Notes: generated from the letters alone by a model not told the origin. Numbered from the stretch's first letter, positions 1 to 9,240 are shown. The stretch: DNA of 58,255 bases from Streptomyces sp. G-G2 (GCF_030063135.1 NZ_JASISO010000053.1:1-58255); one strand, 5' to 3'. A program made the numbers and translations.

Positions 1-1491
1 GTGGTAGGCCTGGTTCCAGCGGATCTCCTTGATGAACTGGCGGATCGTGGTGTCCGCGTCGATGACCAGCAGCTCGGTGCCGAGGATGTCGGCGAGGTCG
101 CCCAGCTCCTCGGTCCCGATCGCGCTCGACAGCACGGTGTGGTGGGGCGCGCCGGCTGTCAGCCACGCCTCGGTCGAGGTGCGCAGGTTCGGGCGCGGCT
201 GCCAGACCGCGCGCGCGACGGGGAGGTTCGGCAGCGGTTCGACGGGCTCGACCACGTCGATCTCGTTGGCGACGAGGCGGAACCGGTCGCCCATGTCGGC
301 AAGCCCGACCACGACGGCGGGACCGGTCCGGGCGTCGAAGACGAGGCGCACCGGGTCCTCGCGGCCGCCGATGCCCAGGGGGTGCACCTCGCAGGACGGT
401 ACGTCCGAGGCGATGGTCGGGCAGACCTCCAGCATGTGCGCGCCGAGGATCAGCTCCCGCCCCGGCTCCAGGTGGTAGGTGTAGTCCTCCATGAAGGAGG
501 TGCCGCCGGGCAGCCCGGTGGACATCACCTTGAGCGTGCGCAGCAGGGCGGAGGTCTTCCAGTCGCCCTCGCCGCCGAATCCGTAGCCGTCGGCCATCAG
601 CCGCTGTACCGCGAGGCCGGGCAGCTGGCGCAGTCCGCCGAGGTCTTCGAAGTTGGTGGTGAAGGCGTGGAAGCCGCCGCCCGCCAGGAAGCCGCGCAGG
701 CCGATTTCGATCCTCGCGGCGTAGCGCAGTGAGTCGTGCCGGTCCCCGTCCGCGCGGAGCTCGGGCGCGAGGCGGTAGGTGTCCTCGTATTCCTTGACCA
801 GTTCGGTCACTTCGGCGTCGGCGGTCGCGTCGACGGCTTCGACCAGGTCGTTGACGCCGTAGGTGTTGACCGAGACGCCGAAGCGGAGCTGGGCTTCGAC
901 CTTGTCGCCCTCGGTCACGGCGACGTCGCGCATGTTGTCGCCGAATCGTGCCAGTTTGAGGCTCTGCAGCTCGGCGCGTCCGGCCGCGGCCCGGGCCCAG
1001 GAGGCGATCCGGGCGGCGACCGAGGGGTCGCTGACGTGTCCGGCGACGGTCTTGCGGGCGACGCCGAGCCGGGACTGGATGTAGCCGAACTCACGGTCCC
1101 CGTGGGCCGCTTGGTTCAGGTTCATGAAGTCCATGTCGATCGACGCCCAGGGCAGTGCGACGTTGGCCTGGGTGTGCAGGTGGAGCAGCGGCTTGCGCAG
1201 CGCGTCCAGGCCCGCGATCCACATCTTCGCCGGGGAGAAGGTGTGCATCCAGGCGATGAGGCCGATGCAGGCGTCGTCGGCGTTGGCGTCCAGGCAGATC
1301 CGCCGGATCGCGGCGGCGTCGGTGAGTACGGGCTTCCAGACGATGTTCACCGGGATGTCGCCGTCGCCGAGCGCTTCGGCGATCCGCCGGGACTGCTCGG
1401 CTACCTGACGCAAGGTGTCGTTGCCGTACAGTCCTTGACTGCCGGTCAGGAACCAGACCTCGCGGCCCTCGATTGCCTTCTGTGCCTTCAT
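1..1491 (-). CDS. araA: L-arabinose isomerase, 3' end beyond window
   Basis: Converts L-arabinose to L-ribulose in the cytoplasm, the first step of the isomerase route. The reverse strand stays open from an ATG at 1491 to the window edge, giving 497 codons of a family that is about 500 residues long, so only the last few residues are missing. It starts MKAQKAIEGREVWFLTGSQG, the typical AraA N-terminus (FLTGSQ.LYG), and continues with DMDFMNLNQAAHGDREFGYI and a GGEGDWKTSALLR region near the metal site. A GGAGAC-like ribosome site precedes the ATG. It is the last visible gene of the arabinose operon and is separated from araD by a 301-bp mobile element. Forward-strand open frames across this stretch are shadows. 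Product call is firm. Confidence 0.96.
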   Translation of the reverse strand, partial: MKAQKAIEGREVWFLTGSQGLYGNDTLRQVAEQSRRIAEALGDGDIPVNIVWKPVLTDAAAIRRICLDANADDACIGLIAWMHTFSPAKMWIAGLDALRKPLLHLHTQANVALPWASIDMDFMNLNQAAHGDREFGYIQSRLGVARKTVAGHVSDPSVAARIASWARAAAGRAELQSLKLARFGDNMRDVAVTEGDKVEAQLRFGVSVNTYGVNDLVEAVDATADAEVTELVKEYEDTYRLAPELRADGDRHDSLRYAARIEIGLRGFLAGGGFHAFTTNFEDLGGLRQLPGLAVQRLMADGYGFGGEGDWKTSALLRTLKVMSTGLPGGTSFMEDYTYHLEPGRELILGAHMLEVCPTIASDVPSCEVHPLGIGGREDPVRLVFDARTGPAVVVGLADMGDRFRLVANEIDVVEPVEPLPNLPVARAVWQPRPNLRTSTEAWLTAGAPHHTVLSSAIGTEELGDLADILGTELLVIDADTTIRQFIKEIRWNQAYH

Positions 1492-1510
1492 GGGGGCGTG
1501 AGTCTCCTTA

Positions 1511-1811
1511 GTGCCTGTTTCTGAACCCCGTCACAGCAGGTCAGGGGCTATCAGTCTGAAATGAGAGCTTTGGGTGTGCGTTCGGGGAACGGTCACGGTG
1601 ACCGCTCGCCGAACGGAAGCCGACGAGGCTCACGTGACGTGAGGGGAAGATGTGGCGTTCGCCGTGGCGCTGCTCATCAGCAGTGTCATCCAGAGGCCCC
1701 GAAGAGCCTGACAGCTTGATCAATCTCAAGTTGGTCACCACCAACTTGGTCCAGGCGCCGCCTGCTACCAAGCTACCGAACTCCCTGGCTCTGGGGTTCA
1801 GAAACAGGCAC
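1511..1811. mobile_element. MITE-like element between araD and araA
   Basis: A perfect 19-bp terminal inverted repeat bounds this element: GTGCCTGTTTCTGAACCCC at 1511-1529 and its complement at 1793-1811. Each end is flanked by TTA (1508-1510 and 1812-1814), a 3-bp target duplication of the kind IS5-family elements with TNA targets make. It is only 301 bp long with no transposase-like frame, so it fits a non-autonomous miniature element. The right-hand TTA copy is the complement of the araD TAA stop. It contains internal palindromes (for example CTCACGTGACGTGAG near 1629). The family is inferred from the ends and the duplication only. Confidence 0.75.
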
Positions 1812-2483
1812 TTAACGGGCAGCGGACTGCTGGCCGTACACGTTCTGGTAGCGGTGGTTCAGGCGGTCGATGTCGTCCTGCGCTATCGGCAGGGGTTCGC
1901 CGAGCTGGCGGGAGATGTGGACGGTGCGGGCGACGTCCTCGCACATCACGGCGGCCTTGACGGCGGCCTTGGCGTCCTTGCCGATGGTGAAGACGCCGTG
2001 GCTTTTCATCAGGACGGCTGGTGAGCGGTGGCCCTGGAGGGTCTCGACGATGCCCCGGCCGATGGAGTCGTCGCCGATCAGCGCGAAGGGGCCGACGGGG
2101 ATCTCGGCTCCGAACTCGTCGGCCATGGCGGTCAGTACGCAGGGCACCGCCTCGCCGCGCGCGGCCCAGGCGCTCGCGTACGTCGAGTGGGTGTGCACCA
2201 CTCCCCCCACCTCGGGCATGTGGCGGTAGACGTAGGCGTGCGCGGCGGTGTCCGAGGACGGGGAGTGGTCGCCCTCGACGACCTTGCCGTCCAGGTCACA
2301 GAGGATCATGTTCTCGGGCGTCAGCTCGTCGTACGCGACGCCGCTCGGCTTGATCACCAGCAGCTCCTCGCCGGGGACGCGGGCGGAGACGTTGCCGGCC
2401 GTCCAGACGACGAGGTCGTAGCGGACCAGTTCCTGGTGGAGGTCGCTGACCTGGCGGCGCAGCAGATCGATCGGTGAATTCAT
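1812..2483 (-). CDS. araD: L-ribulose-5-phosphate 4-epimerase
   Basis: Class II aldolase-fold enzyme that converts L-ribulose 5-phosphate to D-xylulose 5-phosphate, the exit into the pentose phosphate pathway. The 223-residue length is normal for the family. The N-terminal TAGNVSARVPGEELLVIKPSG segment and the VHTHSTYASAWAARG metal-binding HTH motif are clear, and a further SHGVFTIG histidine follows. The ATG at 2483 lies two bases after the araB stop, so the two are co-translated. Its TAA stop coincides with the TTA target duplication of the adjoining mobile element, so the coding part is intact but the spacer to araA is not native. Confidence 0.95.
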   Translation of the reverse strand: MNSPIDLLRRQVSDLHQELVRYDLVVWTAGNVSARVPGEELLVIKPSGVAYDELTPENMILCDLDGKVVEGDHSPSSDTAAHAYVYRHMPEVGGVVHTHSTYASAWAARGEAVPCVLTAMADEFGAEIPVGPFALIGDDSIGRGIVETLQGHRSPAVLMKSHGVFTIGKDAKAAVKAAVMCEDVARTVHISRQLGEPLPIAQDDIDRLNHRYQNVYGQQSAAR

Positions 2484-2485
2484 GG

Positions 2486-4210
2486 TCAGACCTCGCTCGT
2501 CCGGGCGGCGGCCGGGGCGGCCTTCGGGTCGGCTTGTGCGGCGGTCAGCGCCGCGTTGCGCAGGGCGCGGAGGCGGTGGAGGAGCTTGTCGGGGCCGGTG
2601 CCGAAGTGGTCGTGCAGGGCGCGGTACTCGGCGTAGAGGAGGTCGTACGCGTCGGCGCGCGCGGTGTCCGGCTGGTAGGCGCCGCGCCACACCCGGCCCA
2701 TGGCGGCGGCCGCGGTGCGTACGTCCGGGTGCGCGCCGGCGGCGACGGCGGCATGGATGGCGGAGCCGAGGGCGGGGCCCTGGGCGGATTCGGCGAGGGA
2801 GACGGGGCGGCGCAGCACGTCGGCGTAGATCTGCATGAGCAGGGGGTTCTTCTTCAGCCCGCCGGTCACGATGAACTCGGTGACGGGGACCCCGCCCTGC
2901 TCCAGGGCGTCGACGATGGTGCGGGTGCCGAAGGCGGTGGCCTCCAGCAGGGCCCGGTAGATCTCCTCGGGGCGTGTGGTGAGGGTGAGGCCGACGATGA
3001 CGCCGGAGAGGTGGTGGTCGACCAGGGTGGAGCGGTTGCCATTCATCCAGTCGAGGGCGACCAGGCCGTGGCCGCCGACGGGCTGGTCGGCGATCTTGCG
3101 GGAGAGCAGCTGGTGGAGGTCCTCGCCGGTGGATTCGGCCTCGGCCAGGTAGGCGGTCGGCACGCCCTGGCGCAGCCACCAGGCGAAGATGTCGCCGACC
3201 GCGCTCTGCCCGGCCTCGTACCCGTAGGCGCCTTCGACGATGCCGCCGTCGACCACTCCGCAGATGCCGGGGACGTCGGCGAGGGCCGCTCCGTTGACGA
3301 CGTGGCAGGTGGAGGTGCCCATGATGGCGAGGAGCTGCCCGTTCTCGACGGCCTGGGCGGCGGGGGCCGCGACGTGGGCGTCGACGTTGCCGGCGGCGAC
3401 GGCGATGCCCTCGGGCAGGCCGGTCCAGGCGGCGGCCTCGGCGGTGAGGGAGCCGGCCCGGGATCCGAGCGGCGAGAGCGGGTGCTCGAGGCGGGTGCGC
3501 GCGAAGTCGGCGAAGTCGGGGTGCAGGGCGGCGAGATAGTCCTCGCCGGGGTACTGGCCGTCCTGATGGATGCCCTTGTAGCCCGCCGTGCAGGTGTTCC
3601 GGGTCTCCACGCCCGCGAGCTGCCAGACGATCCAGTCCGCGGCCTCGATCCAGCGCTCGGTGGCGTCGTAGGTGTCCGGGTCCTCCTCCAGCACCTGGAG
3701 CGCCTTGGCGTACTGCCACTCGGCGGAGATCCTGCCGCCGTACCGGGTGATCCACTTCTCGGAGCGCAGGTGGGCGAGGTGGTTGATCCGGTCGGCCTGG
3801 CTCTGGGCGGCGTGGTGCTTCCAGAGCTTGGGCCAGGCGTGCGGGCGGTCGCCCAGCGCCGTCTCGGCGAGCGGGGTGCCGTCGGCCCGTACGGGCAGGA
3901 CGGTGCAGGCGGTGAAGTCGGTGGCGATGCCGATGACGGCGGCGGGGTCGATGCCGCTCGCGGCCACTGCGGCGGGGACGGCGGTGCGCAGCACCTCCCG
4001 CCAGTCCTCGGGGTGCTGAAGGGCCCAGTCGGGTGGCAAGGGCCGACCGGTGGTGGGGAGTTCATCCTCGATGACGCCGTGCGGGTACACGTGGACGGCG
4101 GAGCCGACCTCCTCTCCGTCGCGTACGCGGACCACCACGGCCCGGCCGGATAGGGTGCCGAAGTCGACACCCACGACATGGCTCTCCGTGGTCTGGGTGG
4201 GAGGAGTCAC
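2486..4210 (-). CDS. araB: Ribulokinase, FGGY family
   Basis: Phosphorylates L-ribulose to L-ribulose 5-phosphate with ATP. The 574-residue protein opens with VVGVDFGTLSGRAVVVRV, the first phosphate-binding strand of AraB-type kinases, and has the FGGY-family MGTSTCHVVNG and GGLKKNPLLMQIYADV segments; length matches AraB rather than the shorter xylulokinases. It sits between the permease genes and araD on the same strand, in the order permease, araB, araD, araA. A LacI-type operator lies 70-85 bp upstream of the ATG, so this half of the operon can probably be regulated separately. Confidence 0.95.
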   Translation of the reverse strand: MTPPTQTTESHVVGVDFGTLSGRAVVVRVRDGEEVGSAVHVYPHGVIEDELPTTGRPLPPDWALQHPEDWREVLRTAVPAAVAASGIDPAAVIGIATDFTACTVLPVRADGTPLAETALGDRPHAWPKLWKHHAAQSQADRINHLAHLRSEKWITRYGGRISAEWQYAKALQVLEEDPDTYDATERWIEAADWIVWQLAGVETRNTCTAGYKGIHQDGQYPGEDYLAALHPDFADFARTRLEHPLSPLGSRAGSLTAEAAAWTGLPEGIAVAAGNVDAHVAAPAAQAVENGQLLAIMGTSTCHVVNGAALADVPGICGVVDGGIVEGAYGYEAGQSAVGDIFAWWLRQGVPTAYLAEAESTGEDLHQLLSRKIADQPVGGHGLVALDWMNGNRSTLVDHHLSGVIVGLTLTTRPEEIYRALLEATAFGTRTIVDALEQGGVPVTEFIVTGGLKKNPLLMQIYADVLRRPVSLAESAQGPALGSAIHAAVAAGAHPDVRTAAAAMGRVWRGAYQPDTARADAYDLLYAEYRALHDHFGTGPDKLLHRLRALRNAALTAAQADPKAAPAAARTSEV

Positions 4211-4278
4211 GGTCTTTCACATCCTTTCGTGCGGAGCCCGAGAGGGCGCAAGGGGCGCCGCCGGGGCGCCGCTCGTGA

Positions 4279-4294
4279 TTGTTAGCGTTAACAA
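4279..4294. promoter_or_regulatory. LacI-type operator upstream of araB
   Basis: TTGTTAGCGTTAACAA is a near-perfect inverted repeat in the 118-bp gap between the last permease gene and araB. It matches the TTGTTAnCGnTAACAA pattern repeated across the window. The site implies an internal promoter for araBDA; no clear -35/-10 pair was assigned. Confidence 0.75.
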
Positions 4295-4328
4295 ATTACC
4301 TGTCAAGGGCGAGCCTCCCGTCAGGCGA

Positions 4329-5303
4329 TCAGACCTTGCGGCGGCCGGCGCTCAGGCGCTGCAGCAGGATGAAGGCGAACAGCAGGCCGCCGACCACGAT
4401 CCTGGTCCACCAAGAGCTGAGCGTGCCCTGGAAGCTGATGACGGTCTGGATCAGGCCCAGCACGAGCACCCCCAGCGCGGTGCCGAGCAGGTACCCCGAG
4501 CCTCCGGTCAGAAGCGCCCCGCCGATCACGACGGCCGCGATCGCGTCCAGCTCCAGGCCCACCGCGTGGAGCCCGTATCCGGAGAGCATGTAGAAGGTCA
4601 GCAGCACTCCCCCGAGCGCCGAGCAGAAGCCGCTGACGGCGTACACGGCCATCTTCGTCCGCGCGACCGGGAGCCCCATCAGCCGGGCCGACTGCTCGCT
4701 CCCGCCCAGCGCGTACACGTTCCGGCCGAGCCGCGTGTAGTGCAGGACCACGAAGGCGATCACCAGCGCACCCACCGCGATCAGCGCACTGGGCGAGACG
4801 AACAGATCACCGGGGAGGGCGATCCTGGTCTGGGCGAAGGCCGTGTAGGTCGGGTCGGTGATGGAGATCGAGTCGATGCTGATCGTGTAGCAGAGGCCAC
4901 GGGCCAGGAACATTCCGGCGAGCGTCACGATGAAGGGCTGGATCTCGAAGGAGTGGATCACCCATCCCATCGCGAGCCCGGCGCCCGTCCCCACCACCAG
5001 GACCAGCGGGATCACCAGCAGCGGCGGCCAGCCGTGCTGTTCCACCAGCCAGGCGGAGATCATCGTCGACAGCGCGACCATCGCGCCGACCGACAGGTCG
5101 ATCCCTCCGGTCAGCACCACGAAGGTCATCCCGATGGCGACCACCAGCAGGAAGGCGTTGTCGATGAGCAGGTTGAGCAGCACCTGCCCGGAGAAGAAAC
5201 CGTCGTACCGGACGGACCCGGCGCCGAACATCGACACCAGCAGGGCCGATGTGACCAGCAGCGGGACGTACGCACGGCCACGGGCCGCCGAGATCACGCT
5301 CAT
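4329..5303 (-). CDS. Sugar ABC permease, YjfF-like
   Basis: Integral membrane subunit of the arabinose-island importer (RbsC/BPD-transporter-2 family). About ten hydrophobic segments and the family signature near VVLTGGIDLSVGAMVALSTM are visible, followed by VIGGALLTGGSGYLLGTALG. The start is the ATG at 5303, which overlaps the TGA of the preceding permease by 4 bp (ATGA); an open frame further upstream is a shadow of that gene. Being the second of two permeases in one operon with a YtfQ-like binding protein, it matches YjfF of the galactofuranose importer. Length is 324 residues. Confidence 0.88.
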   Translation of the reverse strand: MSVISAARGRAYVPLLVTSALLVSMFGAGSVRYDGFFSGQVLLNLLIDNAFLLVVAIGMTFVVLTGGIDLSVGAMVALSTMISAWLVEQHGWPPLLVIPLVLVVGTGAGLAMGWVIHSFEIQPFIVTLAGMFLARGLCYTISIDSISITDPTYTAFAQTRIALPGDLFVSPSALIAVGALVIAFVVLHYTRLGRNVYALGGSEQSARLMGLPVARTKMAVYAVSGFCSALGGVLLTFYMLSGYGLHAVGLELDAIAAVVIGGALLTGGSGYLLGTALGVLVLGLIQTVISFQGTLSSWWTRIVVGGLLFAFILLQRLSAGRRKV

Positions 5304-6346
5304 GCCCCCACCTCCGTTTTTTCTGCCGCCAGCGGACGCGGCTTCGTGCCGCGCCCGGCCCGGGCCCGCCGGCGCGCGGCCTTGGCCCGGAAGGCGGGTG
5401 ACTGGATCAGGCAGACCGCGATCACCACGAAGGCCTTGAAGACCAGCGTGGTCTCCGGCGGGATGCCGATGGTGTAGACCGTGGTGGACAGGGTCTGGAT
5501 GATCAGCGCACCGATCACCGTGCCGCCGAGCGAGAACCGCCCGCCGGTCAGCGCGGTGCCGCCGACCACCACGGCGAGGATGGCGTCCAGCTCGATCCAG
5601 AGCCCGGCGTTGTTGCCGTCCGCGCTGGAGACGTTCGAGCTGATCATGAGCCCGGCGACCGCGGCGCACAGCGCGCTGAAGACGTACACCAAGGCGATCA
5701 GGCCCATCGCCCGGATGCCGACCAGGCGGCTGGCGACCGGGTTGCCGCCGACCGACTCCAGCAGCAGCCCGAGCGCCGTACGCCGGGTCAGCAGCGACGT
5801 CAGCAGCGCGACCGCGCCCGCGAGCAGGATCGCGAACGGCATGGTGAGCCAGTAACCGCCGCCGATGAGCTTGTAGGGCTCGCTGGTGACGGTGACGATC
5901 TGGCCGTCCGTCACCAGCTGGGCGACACCCCGGCCGGCCACCATCAGGATGAGGGTGGCGATGATCGGCTGGACACCGATACCGGCCACCAGCAGGCCGT
6001 TGACCACCCCCAGGACGAGGGCCACCGCCAGGGCGATGACGACGGCGCCGAACACCGTACCGGGGCTTCCCGGGTCGGCCGCCCCGCTGATGTGCAGGCA
6101 GGCCAGCGCCCCCGCGATGGCGACGGTGGAGCCGACCGAGAGGTCGATTCCACGGGTCGCGATGACCAGTGTCATGCCCAGCGCCACCAGGATCAGCGGA
6201 GCGCCGAAGTGGAGGATGTCGATCAGGCTCCCGTACAGGTGTCCGTCCTTGATCCGGATCGCGAAGAAATCCGGAGTGAACACCACGTTGGCCAGCAGCA
6301 GGACCGCGAGTACGGCGGCGGGCCAGAAGAGGCGGTGCTTGGTCAT
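5300..6346 (-). CDS. Sugar ABC permease, YtfT-like
   Basis: First membrane subunit of the same importer, 348 residues, RbsC family. It shows an N-terminal signal-anchor helix (WPAAVLAVLLLANVVF), the signature VIATRGIDLSVGSTVAIAGA, and VVVGGTALTGGRFSLGGTV near the end. The ATG at 6346 overlaps the end of the ATPase gene by 4 bp and its TGA overlaps the next permease. Two distinct permease genes, rather than a homodimer, is the YtfT/YjfF arrangement known for furanose import. Confidence 0.88.
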   Translation of the reverse strand: MTKHRLFWPAAVLAVLLLANVVFTPDFFAIRIKDGHLYGSLIDILHFGAPLILVALGMTLVIATRGIDLSVGSTVAIAGALACLHISGAADPGSPGTVFGAVVIALAVALVLGVVNGLLVAGIGVQPIIATLILMVAGRGVAQLVTDGQIVTVTSEPYKLIGGGYWLTMPFAILLAGAVALLTSLLTRRTALGLLLESVGGNPVASRLVGIRAMGLIALVYVFSALCAAVAGLMISSNVSSADGNNAGLWIELDAILAVVVGGTALTGGRFSLGGTVIGALIIQTLSTTVYTIGIPPETTLVFKAFVVIAVCLIQSPAFRAKAARRRARAGRGTKPRPLAAEKTEVGA

Positions 6347-7878
6347 GACCGGGCTCCGCTCGCGATCGTCGCCATGATGTGCTCGGGGGTGAGCGAGCCG
6401 TCGTTCGGCAGTTCGGCGACCAGCCGGCGGTCCCGCAGCACGCCCACCCGGTGGCTGAGCCGCAGCACTTCCTCCAGCTCGGCCGAGATGAACAGCACCG
6501 ACATGCCGTCCTGGGCCAACGCGGCCACCAGCTTCTGTATCTCGGCCTTGGCGCCGATGTCGATGCCCCGGGTCGGCTCGTCCAGGATCAACAGCTTGGG
6601 GTCGGTGATCAGCCAGCGTGCCAGCAGTACCTTCTGCTGATTGCCTCCGCTCAGATGGCGTACCTGCGCCTCGGGGTTGTCCGGGCGGATGTCCAGTGAC
6701 CGGATCCAGTGCAGCGCGATCTCGTCCTGCTTGGCGCGGGAGAGCGGGCGCGTCCAGCCGCGGGCCGCCTGCAGGGCGAGGATGATGTTTTCGCGTACCG
6801 TCAACTCCGCTACCAGTCCTTCGTTCTTGCGGTCCTCCGAGCAGAAGGCGATCCCGTACGAGATCGCGGTGCGCGGGGTGCGCAGCGCGACGGTGGCGTC
6901 CTCGATCCGCACCGAACCCCCGGTACTGCGGTCGGCGCCGAACATCAGGCGGGCCGCCTCCGTGCGCCCGGACCCCAACAGGCCTGCAAAGCCAACAACT
7001 TCACCGGGCCGGATGCTGAGGTCGTACGGCTCGATCGCGCCGCTGCGACCCAGGCCGTCGGCGCGCAGGAACGGCACGGCCGTGTCCGGTGCGGCGCTCT
7101 CGCGCCGGGCGGTGCCCGACAATTCCTCCAGGCTCCCCAGTTCGCCGCCGATCATGCGGGCGACCAGTTCGACCTGACTCAACTCGCTGATCGGGTACTC
7201 GCCCTCCAGCTTGCCGTTGCGCAGGATGGTCATCCGGTCGCAGATCTCGTAGATCTGGTCCAGGAAGTGCGAAACGAACAGGATCGCCACACCCTGGTCG
7301 CGCAACCGGCGTATCACCGCGAACAGTTGCAGCACCTCGTCGCGGTCCAGGCTGGAGGTCGGCTCGTCCAGGATCAGCACCTTGGCCGACACGTCCACCG
7401 CCCGGACGATCGCGACCAGTTGCTGGACCGCGATCGAGTAGCTGCCCAGCGGGGCGGTGACGTCGATGTCCAGGTCGAGGTCGGCGACCAGCTCGGCGGC
7501 GCTGCGACGGAGGGCCGCCCAGTGGATGAGTCCGAGGCGGCGCGGTTCCCGGCCGATGAAGATGTTCTCCGCGACCGACAGGTTCAGGCAGAGGTTGACC
7601 TCCTGGTACACCGTGCTGATCCCGGCCTGCTGCGCTTGCAGCGGGCCGGCGAAGCGCACGGGCCGGCCGCTCAGCGCGACCTCTCCGCCGTCCGACTCGT
7701 AGACGCCGGTGAGAACCTTGATCAGAGTGGACTTGCCGGCGCCGTTCTCACCCATCAGGGCGTGCACCTCGCCGGGGAAGATCCGGAAGTCGACCCCGTC
7801 CAGCGCCACCACGCCCGGGAACTCCTTGCGGATCCCGCGTACTTCCAGGACCGGTTGCTGTGCAGGGTGCGCAGGCAT
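6343..7878 (-). CDS. Sugar ABC transporter ATPase, tandem NBDs (YtfR-like)
   Basis: Energises the importer; a fused pair of nucleotide-binding domains, 511 residues. The first domain has Walker A GENGAGKST and Walker B VLILDEPT. The second has a degenerate P-loop (GLLGSGRTE) but keeps the LSGGNQQKV signature and Walker B LLILDEPTRGID, as usual in the RbsA/MglA class. The start at 7878 (MPAHPAQQPVLEVRGIRKEF) follows a strong GAGGAGGGG ribosome site; an open extension upstream is not coding. It is followed by the two permeases with 4-bp overlaps. Confidence 0.93.
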   Translation of the reverse strand: MPAHPAQQPVLEVRGIRKEFPGVVALDGVDFRIFPGEVHALMGENGAGKSTLIKVLTGVYESDGGEVALSGRPVRFAGPLQAQQAGISTVYQEVNLCLNLSVAENIFIGREPRRLGLIHWAALRRSAAELVADLDLDIDVTAPLGSYSIAVQQLVAIVRAVDVSAKVLILDEPTSSLDRDEVLQLFAVIRRLRDQGVAILFVSHFLDQIYEICDRMTILRNGKLEGEYPISELSQVELVARMIGGELGSLEELSGTARRESAAPDTAVPFLRADGLGRSGAIEPYDLSIRPGEVVGFAGLLGSGRTEAARLMFGADRSTGGSVRIEDATVALRTPRTAISYGIAFCSEDRKNEGLVAELTVRENIILALQAARGWTRPLSRAKQDEIALHWIRSLDIRPDNPEAQVRHLSGGNQQKVLLARWLITDPKLLILDEPTRGIDIGAKAEIQKLVAALAQDGMSVLFISAELEEVLRLSHRVGVLRDRRLVAELPNDGSLTPEHIMATIASGARS

Positions 7879-7951
7879 CCGCCCCTCCTCTCGTGGTCGA
7901 GACCGGGGCCGGCCGGGTCGGTCCGGACACAGCCCCTGGTCACCGGGCCGG

Positions 7952-8938
7952 TCAGTACTGGCGGGTCGGCAGGGCGGCCGCGGCCTGGTCCTGGGTGAAG
8001 ACGCCCTCTTCGGTCTTGATCCGGCGCGGCACCTGCTCACCGGCCTTGACCTTCTTGATCAGGTCCATCAGCTGGTCGCCCAGGAGGGGGTTGCACTCGA
8101 CTACGACGTTGATCTTGCCCCGGCTCATCGCGGTGAAGGCGTCCTTGACGCCGTCGACCGAGATGATCTTGATGTCGGTGCCGGGCTTCTTGCCGGCTTC
8201 CTCGATGGCCTGGATGGCGCCGAGGGCCATGTCGTCGTTGTGTGCGTAGAGCACGTCGATCTTCGGCTGGGACTTCAGGAAGGCCTGCATGACCTCCTTG
8301 CCCTTGGCGCGCGTGAAGTCACCGGTCTGGGAGGCCGTGACCTTGAACTTGGCGTCCGTCTTGATGACGTCGGCGAAGCCCGATTTACGGTCGTTGGCCG
8401 GGGCGGAGCCGGTGGTGCCCTGCAGCTCCACGATGTTCACCGCGTCACCCTTGCCCTGGTACTCCTTCACCAGCCAGTCACCGGCCTTCTTGCCCTCCTC
8501 GACGAAGTCCGAACCGAGGAAGGTGGCATAGAGCGACTCGTCCTTGGAGTCCACCGCGCGGTCCGTCAGGACGACCGGGATGTGGGCGGCCTTGGCCTCC
8601 TTGAGCACGGTGTCCCAACCCGACTCGACCACCGGCGAGAAGGCGATGACGTCCACCTTCTGCTGGATGAACGAGCGGATGGCTTTGATCTGGTTCTCCT
8701 GCTTCTGCTGGGCATCGGAGAACTTCAGCGTGACCCCGGCCTTCTTGGCCGCGTCCTGGACGGACTTGGTGTTGGCCGTGCGCCACCCGCTCTCCGCGCC
8801 GACCTGGGAGAAGCCCACGGTGAGCCGGCCGCCGGAGCCCTTGCCGTCGGCCGGGCCGCCGCTCCCGGAACCACAAGCGGACAGAGTGGCGATCATCGCG
8901 CCGGCGACGACCAGGGCCGCAGCAGCTCTCTTGGACAT
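7952..8938 (-). CDS. Sugar-binding lipoprotein, YtfQ-like (probable L-arabinofuranose)
   Basis: Extracytoplasmic substrate-binding protein of the importer. The N-terminus has a lipoprotein signal with a lipobox ending LSAC, and the mature part starts TVGFSQVGAESGWRTANTKS, characteristic of the YtfQ group of periplasmic binding protein type 1 proteins. It has 328 residues and a ribosome site GAGAGGA ahead of the ATG at 8938. It is the first gene of the arabinose operon, with a LacI operator about 210 bp upstream. YtfQ of E. coli binds galactofuranose; the araBDA neighbours and several arabinofuranosidase genes suggest L-arabinofuranose here, which is inference. Confidence 0.9.
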   Translation of the reverse strand: MSKRAAAALVVAGAMIATLSACGSGSGGPADGKGSGGRLTVGFSQVGAESGWRTANTKSVQDAAKKAGVTLKFSDAQQKQENQIKAIRSFIQQKVDVIAFSPVVESGWDTVLKEAKAAHIPVVLTDRAVDSKDESLYATFLGSDFVEEGKKAGDWLVKEYQGKGDAVNIVELQGTTGSAPANDRKSGFADVIKTDAKFKVTASQTGDFTRAKGKEVMQAFLKSQPKIDVLYAHNDDMALGAIQAIEEAGKKPGTDIKIISVDGVKDAFTAMSRGKINVVVECNPLLGDQLMDLIKKVKAGEQVPRRIKTEEGVFTQDQAAAALPTRQY

Positions 8939-9145
8939 CTTGGGATCCTCTCGAGTGGGGAGTCCGCCTCCCCCGCGGCCGGATTGGCCGCGGGCAGATC
9001 GGCAGGGCAGAGCCGACCGGCGCGGGAGGCGGTGGGGAACACCGTCGGGGCGATGGGCGCCCGGTGCGGCACTGGTGCAGATGGCGATGCGGTCCGCGTG
9101 GTCCGTGTGAACGGGATGGTGCGGCGCCGTTTCGCCTGAGTGAAA

Positions 9146-9173
9146 TTGTTAACGCTCACAATTTGTGGGACAA
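9146..9173 (-). promoter_or_regulatory. Promoter/operator of the arabinose transport operon
   Basis: TTGTTAACGCTCACAA (9146-9161) is a LacI-type operator. On the minus strand a -35-like TTGTCC (complement of 9168-9173) lies just upstream, and the operator then covers the expected -10 position. Repressor bound here would block RNA polymerase. Confidence 0.65.
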
Positions 9174-9240
9174 GAGGGCCGTCGTCCCGTTACCCAATCT
9201 TGACCACCCCCCGGGCCGTGCGGGCCCCGGCCACCCGCGG

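Noticed and set aside
1..1524. Long forward-strand open frames (243 and 262 codons)
   Set aside because: They are antisense shadows of araA, whose reverse-strand translation is unmistakable.
1541..1771. A 76-codon minus-strand frame inside the first mobile element
   Set aside because: No transposase similarity and no ribosome site; element is too short for a functional enzyme.
4050..5477. A 475-codon forward frame over the permease genes
   Set aside because: Its His/Asp/Gln-rich translation is the usual antisense shadow of hydrophobic permease codons.
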